Assembly (NCBI GenBank): GCA_004145795.1
Contig: SEIO01000005.1
Coordinates: 62,001 to 126,000, forward strand
Length of the DNA stretch: 64,000 nucleotides
Direction of reading: 5' to 3'
Origin: Lentibacillus lipolyticus
Lineage (GTDB): Bacteria > Bacillota > Bacilli > Bacillales > Amphibacillaceae
Position numbers and translations under genes: made by a program. Positions 56,200 through 64,000 of the stretch are shown in pieces. Positions within the stretch are counted from its first letter, which is position 1, and each line of letters opens with the position of its first letter. The notes beneath the pieces are model-generated. The model did no database searches. It saw only the letters and a program-made list of their open reading frames with translations, and was not told the origin of the DNA.

Positions 56200-57483
56200 A
56201 TGGCTGATCCAGACAACAAGACGTTACAAACAGCCAAGGGAACATGGCTGACGGAAATGACTGCCGGTTTAATTGGCTACCTGACAACCGTCTATATAGT
56301 TGCGGTAAACGGATCAATTCTAGGAGAAGCAGGCGTTTCGCTGGAAAGCGGGATGATTGCAACCATTCTGGCCAGTTTTGCCGGAACCATTCTGATGGGT
56401 TTGTACGCCAAACTGCCTTTGATTCTAGTTCCGGGGATGGGGATAAACGCCCTGTTCGCCTACTCGATTGTGGAAAGTACGGGGCTTTCATTTCAGGAAG
56501 GTCTGGCGGTTGTTTTCGTTGCTTCTGTACTGTTTATTATAACAGCATTTACAAAACTTGGACGTGTGCTAAAAGAGGCTATTCCTGAATCATTAAAACA
56601 TGCGATTACTGTCGGGCTTGGTTTTTTTCTGATTCTGATTGGATTGGAAAAAAGTGGCCTTGTCGTCGGCGGAGAACAAACGATTATTGCCATTGGTGAT
56701 TTTACGTCACCTGTTTTTATTGTCAGTTTGCTAACATTATTCATTGCCATTTTTTTGTTTATGAAAAACATCCCAGCAAACTTCCTGGTGACGATGATTT
56801 CCGGAACGACTCTCGCTTATGTGTTTGGGATATTGGATACAACTAGAAATTCCATTCATGTTAATGTCGGTGATAGTCTATTCGTCCCTTCCTTTGCAGC
56901 AGCAGGTGAACTTGATTTTTGGCTGGCTGTTTTTCCGCTGACCATCATTCTTATTTTCGAAAACATGGGGTTACTGCATGGTCAACTGCACATGCTGAAA
57001 CAACAGGACAGCTACAATAAGGCCTATCAGATTACTGCTTTTTCATCGCTATTGAGTGCGTTTTTCGGAACTTCACCAACCGTTTCAGCGGCAGAAAATG
57101 CTGCAGTTATAACATCCAACGGCCGGACAGGGAAAACCGCCGTGACAGCAGGAGTCTTATTTTTGGCAACACTGTTTATTATCCCGTGGATTTCCATGAT
57201 ACCCAATTCGGCGATCAGTCCAATCTTGATTATCGTCGGTGTATTGATGGCGCAAAACCTCCGGAATGTTCCAATGGATGATATGTCAGAAGCGTTACCG
57301 GCTTTTTTGATTGTTGCGATGATTCCGTTCACGTACAGCATTGCGGATGGGATGGCATTCGGATTTATCGCCTATCCCATTGTGAAATTCGCAATGGGCA
57401 GACAGAAAGAATTGTCAGGAATCCTGCTGGTTATTGCTGGTTTGTTCCTGTTCCATTTTGCGATGAAAATAATTGGAGTATAA
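56200..57483 (+). CDS. Purine permease, NCS2 family (AzgA/PbuG type)
   Basis: A 427-residue membrane protein with about 12 to 14 hydrophobic segments and the AzgA-subfamily motifs VPGMGINALFAYSIV, LKHAITVGLGFFLILIGLEK, FGTSPTVSAAENAAVITSNG. These proteins import hypoxanthine, guanine or adenine with protons. ATG at 56200 is six bases after GAGGT. No purine riboswitch is visible in the short leader. It is placed between sdaAB and fakA, where B. subtilis has no gene. Confidence 0.88.
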   Translation: MADPDNKTLQTAKGTWLTEMTAGLIGYLTTVYIVAVNGSILGEAGVSLESGMIATILASFAGTILMGLYAKLPLILVPGMGINALFAYSIVESTGLSFQEGLAVVFVASVLFIITAFTKLGRVLKEAIPESLKHAITVGLGFFLILIGLEKSGLVVGGEQTIIAIGDFTSPVFIVSLLTLFIAIFLFMKNIPANFLVTMISGTTLAYVFGILDTTRNSIHVNVGDSLFVPSFAAAGELDFWLAVFPLTIILIFENMGLLHGQLHMLKQQDSYNKAYQITAFSSLLSAFFGTSPTVSAAENAAVITSNGRTGKTAVTAGVLFLATLFIIPWISMIPNSAISPILIIVGVLMAQNLRNVPMDDMSEALPAFLIVAMIPFTYSIADGMAFGFIAYPIVKFAMGRQKELSGILLVIAGLFLFHFAMKIIGV

Positions 57484-57486
57484 CAG

Positions 57487-57516
57487 AAGGCCTCCCTGAC
57501 TGATAGGGAGGCCTTT
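57487..57516. terminator. Bidirectional terminator between the permease and fakA
   Basis: AAGGCCTCCCT/AGGGAGGCCTT, an 11-bp perfect stem with a 7-base loop, in the 47-base gap between converging genes. Short T/A runs lie on both sides. Confidence 0.8.
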
Positions 57517-57530
57517 CCACCATAATTAGG

Positions 57531-59189
57531 TTATTCCACTGACAGTAGAAACGAATAAATCGGCTGGTTGCCTTTGTGAACTTCTATTTCGATATCTTCG
57601 TATTTATTTTCCACATATTCTTCAATTGCTTTCACATCATCTTCCGTAGCGTCCTCCCCCTGTAAGATGGTCAGAATCTCGTCATCTTCTGTAATCATTT
57701 CATCAAGCAGGGATTGGACTGTTTCGAGTTTGTCCGGCGCAGATGCCTTGATAGTTCCGTCAGCGATTCCCATAAAATGGTCTTTTTCAATCGTTATGCC
57801 GTCGATTTGCGTATCACGGACCGCATATGTAACTTGTCCTGTTTTCACATCTTGGCTGGCTGCCTGCATGGCTTCCCGATTTTCATCAAGTGCTGCATCC
57901 GGATGGAAAGCCAGCAATGCACTGATTCCTTGAGGGATTGTTTTCGTTGAAACAACTGCTGCATGGACATCTGCCAGTTCAGCAGCCTGCTCAGCAGCCA
58001 TAACAATGTTTTTATTATTTGGTAAAATCAGCACATGTTCCGCATGGGCTTCCTGGATGGCTTCAGCAATATCCTGTGTACTCGGATTCATTGTCTGACC
58101 ACCCTCGATGACAACCGTTGCACCAAGGCTCTCAAATAGCTGTTTGATGCCGGACCCCATAGCAACTGTTACAATGGCGTAAGCAGCTTTTTCTTCTCTG
58201 CTTTCATCATGATCACCGACAATTGCGGTATGCTGGTCACGCATGTTTTCAATTTTCATATTCGTCAGGCTACCATATCGCTGACCAAGTGTCATCACTT
58301 CACCCGGATATTCCGCATGAACATGAACTTTGACAAGATCATCATCCGACACGACGAGCAGTGAATCTCCATGCTTGCTCAGTTCATTGCGGAAACTCTC
58401 TTCATCAAATGGATGCTCCTTCAGCTTGTCCGCTTCAAATCGGACCATGAATTCAGTGCAATAACCATACTCGATTTCAGAAGTGTCCATAAAATCCTGG
58501 GCAATCTTATGATGCTCGGCGTTGATCATTTCTTCCATTTCAATGTCATCTGCATCCTGCGCGGGCACTTCCTCACCTTTCAGGGCAGATAAAAATCCTT
58601 CATAAATCGTTACCAGCCCTTGTCCGCCAGAATCAACGACACCCACTTCTTTCAGGACCGGCAGCAATTCCGGTGTGCGCTTTAACGACGCCTTAGCTTC
58701 CCGTACGACTTTCTCCATTAAAGCAATGACATCACTTTCTGTTTCCGATTCTACCACCGCTGTTTCAGCCGCATCTTTGGCAACCGTTAATATCGTGCCT
58801 TCCACCGGTTTCATAACGGCCTTGTACGCAGTGGCAACACCACTGTCAAAGGCATTGGCTAACCCCTTGGCAGAAAGCGTTTCGCTCTGCTCCACCCCTT
58901 TGGCGAACCCGCGGAACAACTGCGACAGAATAACACCCGAGTTGCCTCGCGCTCCCATTAACAGCCCTTTTGCAAAGGCGTTGGCAACGTCTGAGATATT
59001 GTCGCTGTTCTGTTTCTTCACTTCATCTGCACCCGAAGTGATGGATAGGTTCATATTGGTACCAGTGTCCCCATCCGGAACAGGAAAAACATTCAATGCA
59101 TCTATCTTTTCGGCATTGTTTTTTAAATGATGCGCACCTGACAGCACCATCTGTGTCAACAGCTTGCCATTTACTGTTTCTGATGTCAC
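57531..59189 (-). CDS. fakA: Fatty acid kinase FakA (YloV), DAK-type
   Basis: FakA phosphorylates fatty acids held by FakB so that they can enter phospholipid synthesis. The 552-residue protein has the DhaL-like kinase domain (IDALNVFPVPDGDTGTNMNL, GARGNSGVILSQLFRGFA, VDSGGQGLV), a middle domain with the HVHAEYPG motif, and a C-terminal DegV-like part. The start is GTG (59189), seven bases after GGAGG, matching the length in B. subtilis. It follows the Asp23 gene. Confidence 0.96.
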   Translation of the reverse strand: MTSETVNGKLLTQMVLSGAHHLKNNAEKIDALNVFPVPDGDTGTNMNLSITSGADEVKKQNSDNISDVANAFAKGLLMGARGNSGVILSQLFRGFAKGVEQSETLSAKGLANAFDSGVATAYKAVMKPVEGTILTVAKDAAETAVVESETESDVIALMEKVVREAKASLKRTPELLPVLKEVGVVDSGGQGLVTIYEGFLSALKGEEVPAQDADDIEMEEMINAEHHKIAQDFMDTSEIEYGYCTEFMVRFEADKLKEHPFDEESFRNELSKHGDSLLVVSDDDLVKVHVHAEYPGEVMTLGQRYGSLTNMKIENMRDQHTAIVGDHDESREEKAAYAIVTVAMGSGIKQLFESLGATVVIEGGQTMNPSTQDIAEAIQEAHAEHVLILPNNKNIVMAAEQAAELADVHAAVVSTKTIPQGISALLAFHPDAALDENREAMQAASQDVKTGQVTYAVRDTQIDGITIEKDHFMGIADGTIKASAPDKLETVQSLLDEMITEDDEILTILQGEDATEDDVKAIEEYVENKYEDIEIEVHKGNQPIYSFLLSVE

Positions 59190-59204
59190 AATTTTTCCTC
59201 CTTC

Positions 59205-59262
59205 ACAAACTGCAATACCCATAAGCTTGCACCACAGGCAGGTGTGCTGCAGCCAGCTTATG
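59205..59262 (-). promoter_or_regulatory. Structured spacer between asp23 and fakA
   Basis: ATAAGCT...AGCTTAT with an inner CACC/GGTG pair can fold into an irregular hairpin in the gap between the Asp23 gene and fakA. There is no T run. It may affect relative expression of the two genes; low certainty. Confidence 0.3.
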
Positions 59263-59270
59263 CCGCCTAT

Positions 59271-59633
59271 TTATTCGCGGGCAACACGGACACCCTGGAT
59301 ATAAATATTGACGGAATCAACCTCAAGCCCCAATGACTTGCTCAATGTATATTTTACCTGTGATTGTACATTATTAGCCACTTCAGATATTTTCGTACCA
59401 TAACTGACAATGATATACATATCAATATGGAGGCGGTTATCAACTTGCCTTACAATAACACCTTTGGAGAAATTCTCTTTTCTTAGAATCTCGGCAATGC
59501 CATCTCTGATTTGACTCTTGGATGCCATACCGACAATTCCATAGCACTCTACTGCCGCTCCTCCAGCAATTGTCGTGATGACATCATCTGTGATTGTCAC
59601 TTGACCATCATTCGTATTCAGTTCTATGGACAT
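59271..59633 (-). CDS. yloU: Asp23/Gls24 family envelope stress protein (YloU)
   Basis: A 120-residue protein of the Asp23 family: VECYGIVGMASKSQIRDGI, IHMDMYIIVSYGTKISEVAN-like (here HIDMYIIVSYGTKIS) and SLGLEVDSVNIYIQGVRV. In Gram-positive bacteria these proteins associate with the membrane and with cell-wall stress. Two adjacent ATGs exist; the second (59633) is six bases from AGGAGG and matches B. subtilis YloU. It shares an operon with fakA. Confidence 0.94.
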   Translation of the reverse strand: MSIELNTNDGQVTITDDVITTIAGGAAVECYGIVGMASKSQIRDGIAEILRKENFSKGVIVRQVDNRLHIDMYIIVSYGTKISEVANNVQSQVKYTLSKSLGLEVDSVNIYIQGVRVARE

Positions 59634-59718
59634 CATGATCCTCCTTTATGAACACACATTATAACAACATTTTACTATACGCATCCCCATTTTAAAAGCA
59701 AGCAGACTGTACCATTAT

Positions 59719-59752
59719 ATGAATGATTTCCTTTACACAATGAATGATTTCC
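59719..59752. repeat. Direct 13-base repeats in the asp23-rpmB promoter region
   Basis: ATGAATGATTTCC occurs at 59719-59731 and 59740-59752, exactly 21 bases apart (two helical turns). They lie downstream of a minus-strand TTGACA (59760-59765). I see a -10-like CATTGT in the first copy and CATATAAT in the second. The spacing suggests a bound regulator, though none is known to me. Confidence 0.55.
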
Positions 59753-59754
59753 GT

Positions 59755-59783
59755 TTGTCTGTCAAGTTATTTTTCTTTATAAA
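59755..59783 (+). promoter_or_regulatory. Sigma-A promoter of rpmB
   Basis: TTGTCT (59755-59760), 17 bases, TATAAA (59778-59783), about 90 bases before the start. Its -35 shares one base with the minus-strand TTGACA for asp23, so the two promoters face away from each other and could compete. Confidence 0.55.
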
Positions 59784-59870
59784 CTATATGCTGCCAATTG
59801 CATAAGCATGTAACTTATGATAAATTAGATAAGTATTATATGACACAAGTGTTTAACAGGAGGGATTGTC

Positions 59871-60059
59871 ATGTCTAGAAAATGTGTCGTTACCGGACGT
59901 CAAACCCGCAGCGGAAATACACGTTCTCACGCTATGAATGCAAATAAACGTAAATGGAAAGCTAACGTTCAAAAAGTTCGCATTATGGTGGACGGCAAAC
60001 CAAAACGTGTTTATGTATCTACCCGCGCACTTAAATCCGGCAAAGTACAGCGCGTTTAA
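59871..60059 (+). CDS. rpmB: 50S ribosomal protein L28
   Basis: L28 is a small basic protein of the large subunit. The 62-residue product has [20 protein letters not shown], then [13 protein letters not shown] and [18 protein letters not shown]. Only one Cys is present, so it is a zinc-independent form. ATG is eight bases after AGGAGGG. It is the only plus-strand ribosomal gene here, divergent from asp23 as in B. subtilis. Confidence 0.98.
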   Translation: MSRKCVVTGRQTRSGNTRSHAMNANKRKWKANVQKVRIMVDGKPKRVYVSTRALKSGKVQRV

Positions 60060-60120
60060 TACAATCGGAAAGCCCGGAAAGGAACTTCGTAAAGCACCAC
60101 TTTCATTTCCGGCAACCTGA

Positions 60121-60149
60121 AAAGCATCCTGACAGCAGGATGCTTTTTA
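60121..60149 (+). terminator. Terminator after rpmB
   Basis: A 12-bp perfect stem AAAAGCATCCTG/CAGGATGCTTTT with a 4-base loop, followed by T, 61 bases after the stop. Confidence 0.85.
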
Positions 60150-60162
60150 AATTCTAAACACA

Positions 60163-60197
60163 AAAAAAAGCTTCTGCCAGCGTGGTGGCAAAAGCTA
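60163..60197 (-). terminator. Terminator after spoVM
   Basis: AGCTTTTGCCA/TGGCAGAAGCT (one G-U) with a 6-base loop and a run of eight T on the minus strand, starting eight bases after the spoVM stop. Together with the rpmB terminator it insulates two converging genes. Confidence 0.85.
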
Positions 60198-60204
60198 TAC
60201 ATCA

Positions 60205-60288
60205 TTACTTGCCCTTTTTAAAAGCGCCGGCGACAACACGAACAAAGCCGCCGATAAATCGTGGGAGTTTAATCGTATAAAATTTCAT
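60205..60288 (-). CDS. spoVM: Stage V sporulation protein SpoVM
   Basis: SpoVM is an amphipathic helix that recognises the curved forespore membrane and anchors SpoIVA to build the spore coat. The 27 codons read MKFYTIKLPRFIGGFVRVVA then GAFKKGK, against MKFYTIKLPKFLGGIVRAML then GSFRKD in B. subtilis (26 residues). Pro9, which breaks the helix, is kept. ATG is preceded by GAGGAGGCGGAG. Its position next to rpmB and thiN also agrees. Its presence makes the organism an endospore former. Confidence 0.95.
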   Translation of the reverse strand: MKFYTIKLPRFIGGFVRVVAGAFKKGK

Positions 60289-60335
60289 GAGTTCTCCGCC
60301 TCCTCTGTTCGTAAACAAGCTTACAATGGGAATCT

Positions 60336-60983
60336 TTACTCGTCATTGCTCTTTATTAATAATAGTATGCCTTTATGGTGCGAAAAAGTACCATAATTTG
60401 AAATAAGCTTGTTGGAAATACAGAGAGTGGACCCCCAGGCAACTGAAGCCTCCGTCAATGGATAGTAAAAGCCATCCAGTGTCAATCCTTCAACACGGTC
60501 GGAGAATGGTACGAAAGAAATAGATGGGTATCGGTTATCGTGATAGACTTCATACCGACCAGGGCTCATGATTTCCAGGCGATTTTGCCAGTCCATTATC
60601 ACCCCTTGTATACCACGGTCCATCATCTGAAAAAGCAGCTGAACATTAATCAGTTCGTGATCGAGCCGACCACCGGTAACACCGAATAAATAAATCATCT
60701 CAGGATTCAGCGCATAAGCCTGATCCAGGGCAATTTCCAAATCTGTCTTATCCTTTTCAGAAGGATACATACGAAATAAGTCAGCCTGACCTTGGACAAA
60801 CGCCTTTTCCTCCGAAGTTATGGAATCAAAATCACCAACAGCATAATCTGGCCTTATACCGTTTTCTGCTAGTGTCAGTGCTCCTCTATCTGCTCCAATC
60901 CATGTATCAACTGGTTCTGTAAACGAACGGAGATCAGGAATCAAATCGCTAGGACCGTTCCCGACAATGGCGACCGTACACAT
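60336..60983 (-). CDS. thiN: Thiamine pyrophosphokinase
   Basis: ThiN makes thiamine diphosphate from thiamine and ATP. The 215-residue protein has VDTWIGADRGALTL, YAVGDFDSIT, the PSEKDKTDLEIALDQA motif and GVTGGRLDHELINVQLL. ATG at 60983, eight bases after AGGTG, was chosen; a GTG nine bases upstream overlaps rpe. No TPP riboswitch is seen; it is transcribed with rpe. Confidence 0.95.
   Translation of the reverse strand: MCTVAIVGNGPSDLIPDLRSFTEPVDTWIGADRGALTLAENGIRPDYAVGDFDSITSEEKAFVQGQADLFRMYPSEKDKTDLEIALDQAYALNPEMIYLFGVTGGRLDHELINVQLLFQMMDRGIQGVIMDWQNRLEIMSPGRYEVYHDNRYPSISFVPFSDRVEGLTLDGFYYPLTEASVAWGSTLCISNKLISNYGTFSHHKGILLLIKSNDE
60362..60391 (-). promoter_or_regulatory. Candidate sigma-E promoter of spoVM inside the end of thiN
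   Basis: CATACTAT (60362-60369) matches 7/8 of the sigma-E -10 consensus CATACAnT. It is 14 bases from GTACTTTT (60384-60391), a partial match to the -35. It lies about 75 bases before the spoVM start. In B. subtilis spoVM is a sigma-E gene. Candidate only. Confidence 0.4.
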
Positions 60984-60988
60984 GACAG

Positions 60989-61645
60989 TCACACCTGAAC
61001 GGACCGGCGTATCGCATCCATTGCCTGCTTCCGGTCAACATGCTTAAAAATTGCACTTCCTGCTACCAGTACATCTGCCCCGGCATCGGTGCAGGATTTT
61101 GCTGTTTCGGCTTTGATCCCACCATCCACTTCAATTTCAAAACATAACCCATAAGTGTTCCTCCATCGGGCGACCTGTTCAATTTTATGAATGGTACTGG
61201 GGATAAATGACTGTCCGCCAAAACCTGGATTGACGGTCATGATAAGAACGAGATCAACGTCAGGCAAAATATTCCTGATCATTTCTACCGGTGTCGCAGG
61301 GTTAATCACAACCCCCGCCTTTGCACCGTGCTGTTTAATAAGCTGCACGGTCCGGTGCAGATGTGGTGCCGCCTCCTGATGGACGGTAATGATGGAAGCC
61401 CCAGCATCAGCAAATGCCGGTATGTACTGATCAGGATTTTCTATCATTAGGTGGACATCCAGCGGCAACATGGTATGCGGCTTGATTGATTCGACAATGA
61501 GCGGCCCAATGGTAATATTCGGAACAAAGTGTCCATCCATTACATCGACATGAATATAATCGGCCCCAGCCTGTTCCACGTCCTTTATTTCTTCCCCTAA
61601 TTTTGAAAAATCAGCTGACAGAATAGATGGTGCTATTTTTGTCAT
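60989..61645 (-). CDS. rpe: Ribulose-phosphate 3-epimerase
   Basis: It interconverts ribulose 5-phosphate and xylulose 5-phosphate in the pentose phosphate pathway. The 218-residue TIM barrel starts MTKIAPSILSADFSKLG and has the metal-binding YIHVDVMDGHFVPNIT, VDVHLMIENPDQYI and MTVNPGFGGQSFI. ATG at 61645, six bases after GAGGT. It sits between rsgA and thiN. Confidence 0.97.
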   Translation of the reverse strand: MTKIAPSILSADFSKLGEEIKDVEQAGADYIHVDVMDGHFVPNITIGPLIVESIKPHTMLPLDVHLMIENPDQYIPAFADAGASIITVHQEAAPHLHRTVQLIKQHGAKAGVVINPATPVEMIRNILPDVDLVLIMTVNPGFGGQSFIPSTIHKIEQVARWRNTYGLCFEIEVDGGIKAETAKSCTDAGADVLVAGSAIFKHVDRKQAMDAIRRSVQV

Positions 61646-61646
61646 G

Positions 61647-62528
61647 TTAATACCTCGGCTTTCGTGATTTAATTTCATCCAAAAATCGGATATAGTGTGT
61701 ATACCGTTGTTCGGCAATTTTTCCATCTGCGACCGCTTGTTTTACTGCACACTTCGGTTCCTTGTGATGATAACAGCCGCGGAATTTACAGTCAGATGCC
61801 CGTTCGCTTATTTCCGGGAACCAATCGTCAAGTTCCTCGGCAGCAATATCCGTAAAGTCCAGTGTGCTGAAGCCGGGCGTATCAGCGACGAGCCCGCCGC
61901 CAGCTTCAACCAGTTCCACATGTCTCGTCGTGTGCTTCCCCCGGCCAAGACTTGTCGAAATATCATCTGTTTCAAGCTTCAGGGATGGATTAATGGCATT
62001 GAGCAGCGACGACTTTCCAACACCTGACTGCCCTGCAACGATGGTTACACGGTCTTTAAAATACCGTTTCAAAAAATCAAAATCATGATGTTGACGGGCG
62101 GAAATAAATTCCACTTGGTATCCAATTTGCTGATAAATGGCTTGCCAGCTTAAGAGATCAGCTTTTTCCGACTCGGACAATAGGTCTTTTTTTGTAATGA
62201 AAATAATTGGCTGGATTTGCTTTGATTCAATCAGCACAAGGAACCTGTCCAAAAGCAGTGGGTTAAAATCTGGTTGTGCGGCGGAAATAACAATTATCGC
62301 TTGATCAATATTTGCCACTGGTGGACGAACCAGCGCATTCTTCCTCGGTTTAACAGAAAGAATGTAGCCTTCTCCTTGTGTACTCTTGTCAAATTCCACA
62401 AAATCACCAACAAGTGGGGTGATATTTTTTTTTCGGAAAACACCCCTACCACGGCACCGGAAAATCCCTTCCTCATTTTCCACATCATAAAATCCGCTTA
62501 GCGCTTTAATAATTCTGCCTTCCGTCAT
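61647..62528 (-). CDS. rsgA: Ribosome small-subunit GTPase RsgA (CpgA/YloQ)
   Basis: RsgA checks maturation of the 30S subunit. The 293 residues have an OB domain (about 1-65), a circularly permuted GTPase with G4 ITKKDL, G1 AGQSGVGKSSLLNAI and DTPGFST, and a C-terminal zinc motif (CKFRGCYHHKEPKCAVKQAV). It is immediately downstream of prkC, which phosphorylates it in B. subtilis. Confidence 0.97.
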   Translation of the reverse strand: MTEGRIIKALSGFYDVENEEGIFRCRGRGVFRKKNITPLVGDFVEFDKSTQGEGYILSVKPRKNALVRPPVANIDQAIIVISAAQPDFNPLLLDRFLVLIESKQIQPIIFITKKDLLSESEKADLLSWQAIYQQIGYQVEFISARQHHDFDFLKRYFKDRVTIVAGQSGVGKSSLLNAINPSLKLETDDISTSLGRGKHTTRHVELVEAGGGLVADTPGFSTLDFTDIAAEELDDWFPEISERASDCKFRGCYHHKEPKCAVKQAVADGKIAEQRYTHYIRFLDEIKSRKPRY

Positions 62529-64000
62529 CTATTCACCCTCTGCATCTTCGTATCGTATTGATTTTTCAATAAACACCTTGCCATCACGAATCACTTTGTA
62601 GTCAGCAATGCTGTCTGGCATGATTGTTAAGGTAATCGTGAACGCTTTATCCTCAGTAATGGTGTACGTATCATAAACTTCGGTGATCGAACGGTTCTTG
62701 TCACCGATATAAATTTTCACTGTTTGTTCCGGTGGTGCATCCGAATCATTACTCTCTTCGCTTGGATTATATGGCACCGTGAATGTCACTTGGTGATTTT
62801 TTGGGAGTTTTTCTTCCGCGCCTGACGATATAAAAACATCAACCGTATCGCCTTCTCTCATTTCCGTACCTGATTCCGGTTCCTGACGAATCACCTCGTC
62901 CTTTGGAACAGTTTCAGAATGTTCTTCGTGAATATTAGCTGACAGTTTCTGTTCTTCTAACGTGTCAATCGCCTTTTCTTCTGTCATTCCTTGTAAATTA
63001 CCTAATTCAATCGGTTTCGGCCCAATACTCACTTCAAATTTAACGTTCGTTTCACTCGGAATGACACCGGTTCCTGGTGCAGGATGGATGTGCGAAATAA
63101 TTTTGCCGGAAGCGACGTCTTTTGAATGAGATTCTTCAGCAGTTACTTCATACCCTTGCGTTTCGAGGAGCTGTTTTGTCTGATTATAGTCTTTTTCGGT
63201 ATAATCTTTAAAGGAGACTTCTTCTTCTCCCTGACTGACAATAACTGTGACAGTATCTTCTTCTTTCACTTTATTTCCGGCACTCGGATCTGTCCGGATA
63301 ACCATTCCTTCATCTACATCCTCCGAGTAGATTCGTTCACGCTCTGTATTCAGATTGACATCACGCAAATCGGTAACAGCTTCTTCATAAGGCATGGCCT
63401 TCACGTCAGGAATAACAACATCTTTTGGGCCAAATAAACCCGGAAACATAAAAGGTGTTGCAATTCCTGCCGACAGAAATACAAGCAATAAACCAAGCGA
63501 AATAAACCACTTCTTTCCCCGGCTGCGCTTAGCTTTTTTTGGTGTGGGCGGTTCAGCAGACTGCTGTTTTCCGCTGAATTTCTTTGTACCCGCTCCCCCG
63601 GAATGGGTGATCGTGTCATCCCCCGTATGTTCCTGTATATGATTATCTGTAATAACCGGGATGGCTTTTGTCTCTTCTCCAGCCTCCACAGGCGGTACAT
63701 ATTTCTCTTCATCACGTTTGTCCGGATCAAGCGCTGTTTCCAACGCTTCTTCCATTTCACCGACGGATGCATACCGGTGAAATGGGTCCTTAGCGGTTGC
63801 CCGCAAAACGATATTTTCCACACTTTGTTGAACATGCGGGTTAAATTGTCTCACGGATGGTGTATCATCCTGTAAGTGTTTCAAAGCGATTGAAACCGGT
63901 GTCTGGCCGGAAAATGGCAAATGCCCTGTCAGCAGCTCGAAAAGGACAATCCCCAATGAATAGACGTCAGACTTTTTCGTCGCCATTCCGCCACGTGCCT
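62529..64000 (-). CDS. prkC: Ser/Thr protein kinase PrkC with PASTA repeats (N-terminal part outside window)
   Basis: PrkC senses cell-wall muropeptides and controls germination and wall metabolism. Visible are the end of the kinase domain (ARGGMATKKSDVYSLGIVLF, ATAKDPFHRYASVGEMEEAL), one membrane helix (about 160 residues into the visible part, WFISLGLLLVFLSAGI) and three PASTA domains (the second and third with VIRTDPSAGNKVKEEDTV-type repeats), then a C-terminal Ig-like domain. The frame stays open to 64000, so the kinase N-lobe and the start lie beyond it. Confidence 0.96.
   Translation of the reverse strand, partial: ARGGMATKKSDVYSLGIVLFELLTGHLPFSGQTPVSIALKHLQDDTPSVRQFNPHVQQSVENIVLRATAKDPFHRYASVGEMEEALETALDPDKRDEEKYVPPVEAGEETKAIPVITDNHIQEHTGDDTITHSGGAGTKKFSGKQQSAEPPTPKKAKRSRGKKWFISLGLLLVFLSAGIATPFMFPGLFGPKDVVIPDVKAMPYEEAVTDLRDVNLNTERERIYSEDVDEGMVIRTDPSAGNKVKEEDTVTVIVSQGEEEVSFKDYTEKDYNQTKQLLETQGYEVTAEESHSKDVASGKIISHIHPAPGTGVIPSETNVKFEVSIGPKPIELGNLQGMTEEKAIDTLEEQKLSANIHEEHSETVPKDEVIRQEPESGTEMREGDTVDVFISSGAEEKLPKNHQVTFTVPYNPSEESNDSDAPPEQTVKIYIGDKNRSITEVYDTYTITEDKAFTITLTIMPDSIADYKVIRDGKVFIEKSIRYEDAEGE

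Overview
The window is chromosomal core DNA of a low-GC, flagellated, endospore-forming member of the Bacillaceae. The gene order is essentially that of the Bacillus subtilis region running from prkC through rpe, thiN, spoVM, rpmB, the fatty-acid genes, smc/ftsY/ffh, trmD/rplS, sucCD, topA, codY and the fla/che operon to rpsB and tsf, seen here in reverse. Some protein features (acidic tails, an extra YlqG/YlqH pair) would fit a halotolerant genus such as Virgibacillus, Lentibacillus or Oceanobacillus, but I cannot fix the genus by eye. Of 72 protein genes found, 69 are on the minus strand. The exceptions are a DUF1128-type gene, an NCS2 purine permease and rpmB.

Layout from high to low coordinates, which is the direction of transcription. 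At 64000-60200 lie the prkC kinase (cut by the window edge), rsgA, rpe, thiN and the 27-codon sporulation gene spoVM. At 60060-56080 lie rpmB (plus strand), an Asp23 protein, fakA and a divergent permease. At 56060-47960 lie sdaAB/sdaAA, recG, the FapR-controlled lipid genes fapR-plsX-fabD-fabG-acpP, and rnc. At 47880-38300 lie the DUF1128 gene, smc, ftsY, ylxM, ffh, rpsP, khpA, ylqD, rimM, trmD and rplS. At 38100-28200 lie lepB, rbgA, a 600-base spacer with two related palindromic repeats, rnhB, ylqG/ylqH, sucCD, dprA and topA. At 27850-24140 lie xerC, hslV, hslU and codY. At 23850-1385 lies the long flagellar operon from flgB to sigD and swrB, and at 1157-1 rpsB and the start of tsf.

The flagellar operon encodes rod, MS-ring, switch, export gate, hook and hook-length parts, the FlhF/FlhG placement GTPase and ATPase, and SigD, which turns on late genes. 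CheY and a CheC-like FliY are present. However, cheB, cheA, cheW, cheC and cheD, which sit between flhG and sigD in B. subtilis, are absent, and flhG is followed by sigD after only 19 bases. trmFO is likewise absent between topA and xerC.

I found no mobile element, CRISPR array, phage or defence island. The points most worth a second look are: the missing chemotaxis block; a Shine-Dalgarno sequence separated from the flbD start by a perfect hairpin; the paired palindromic repeats; the free-standing FlhB tail next to a FliK-like protein; a recent in-frame duplication in fliK; an HslV with no Ser or Thr at its predicted N terminus; and several compact divergent promoter arrangements.
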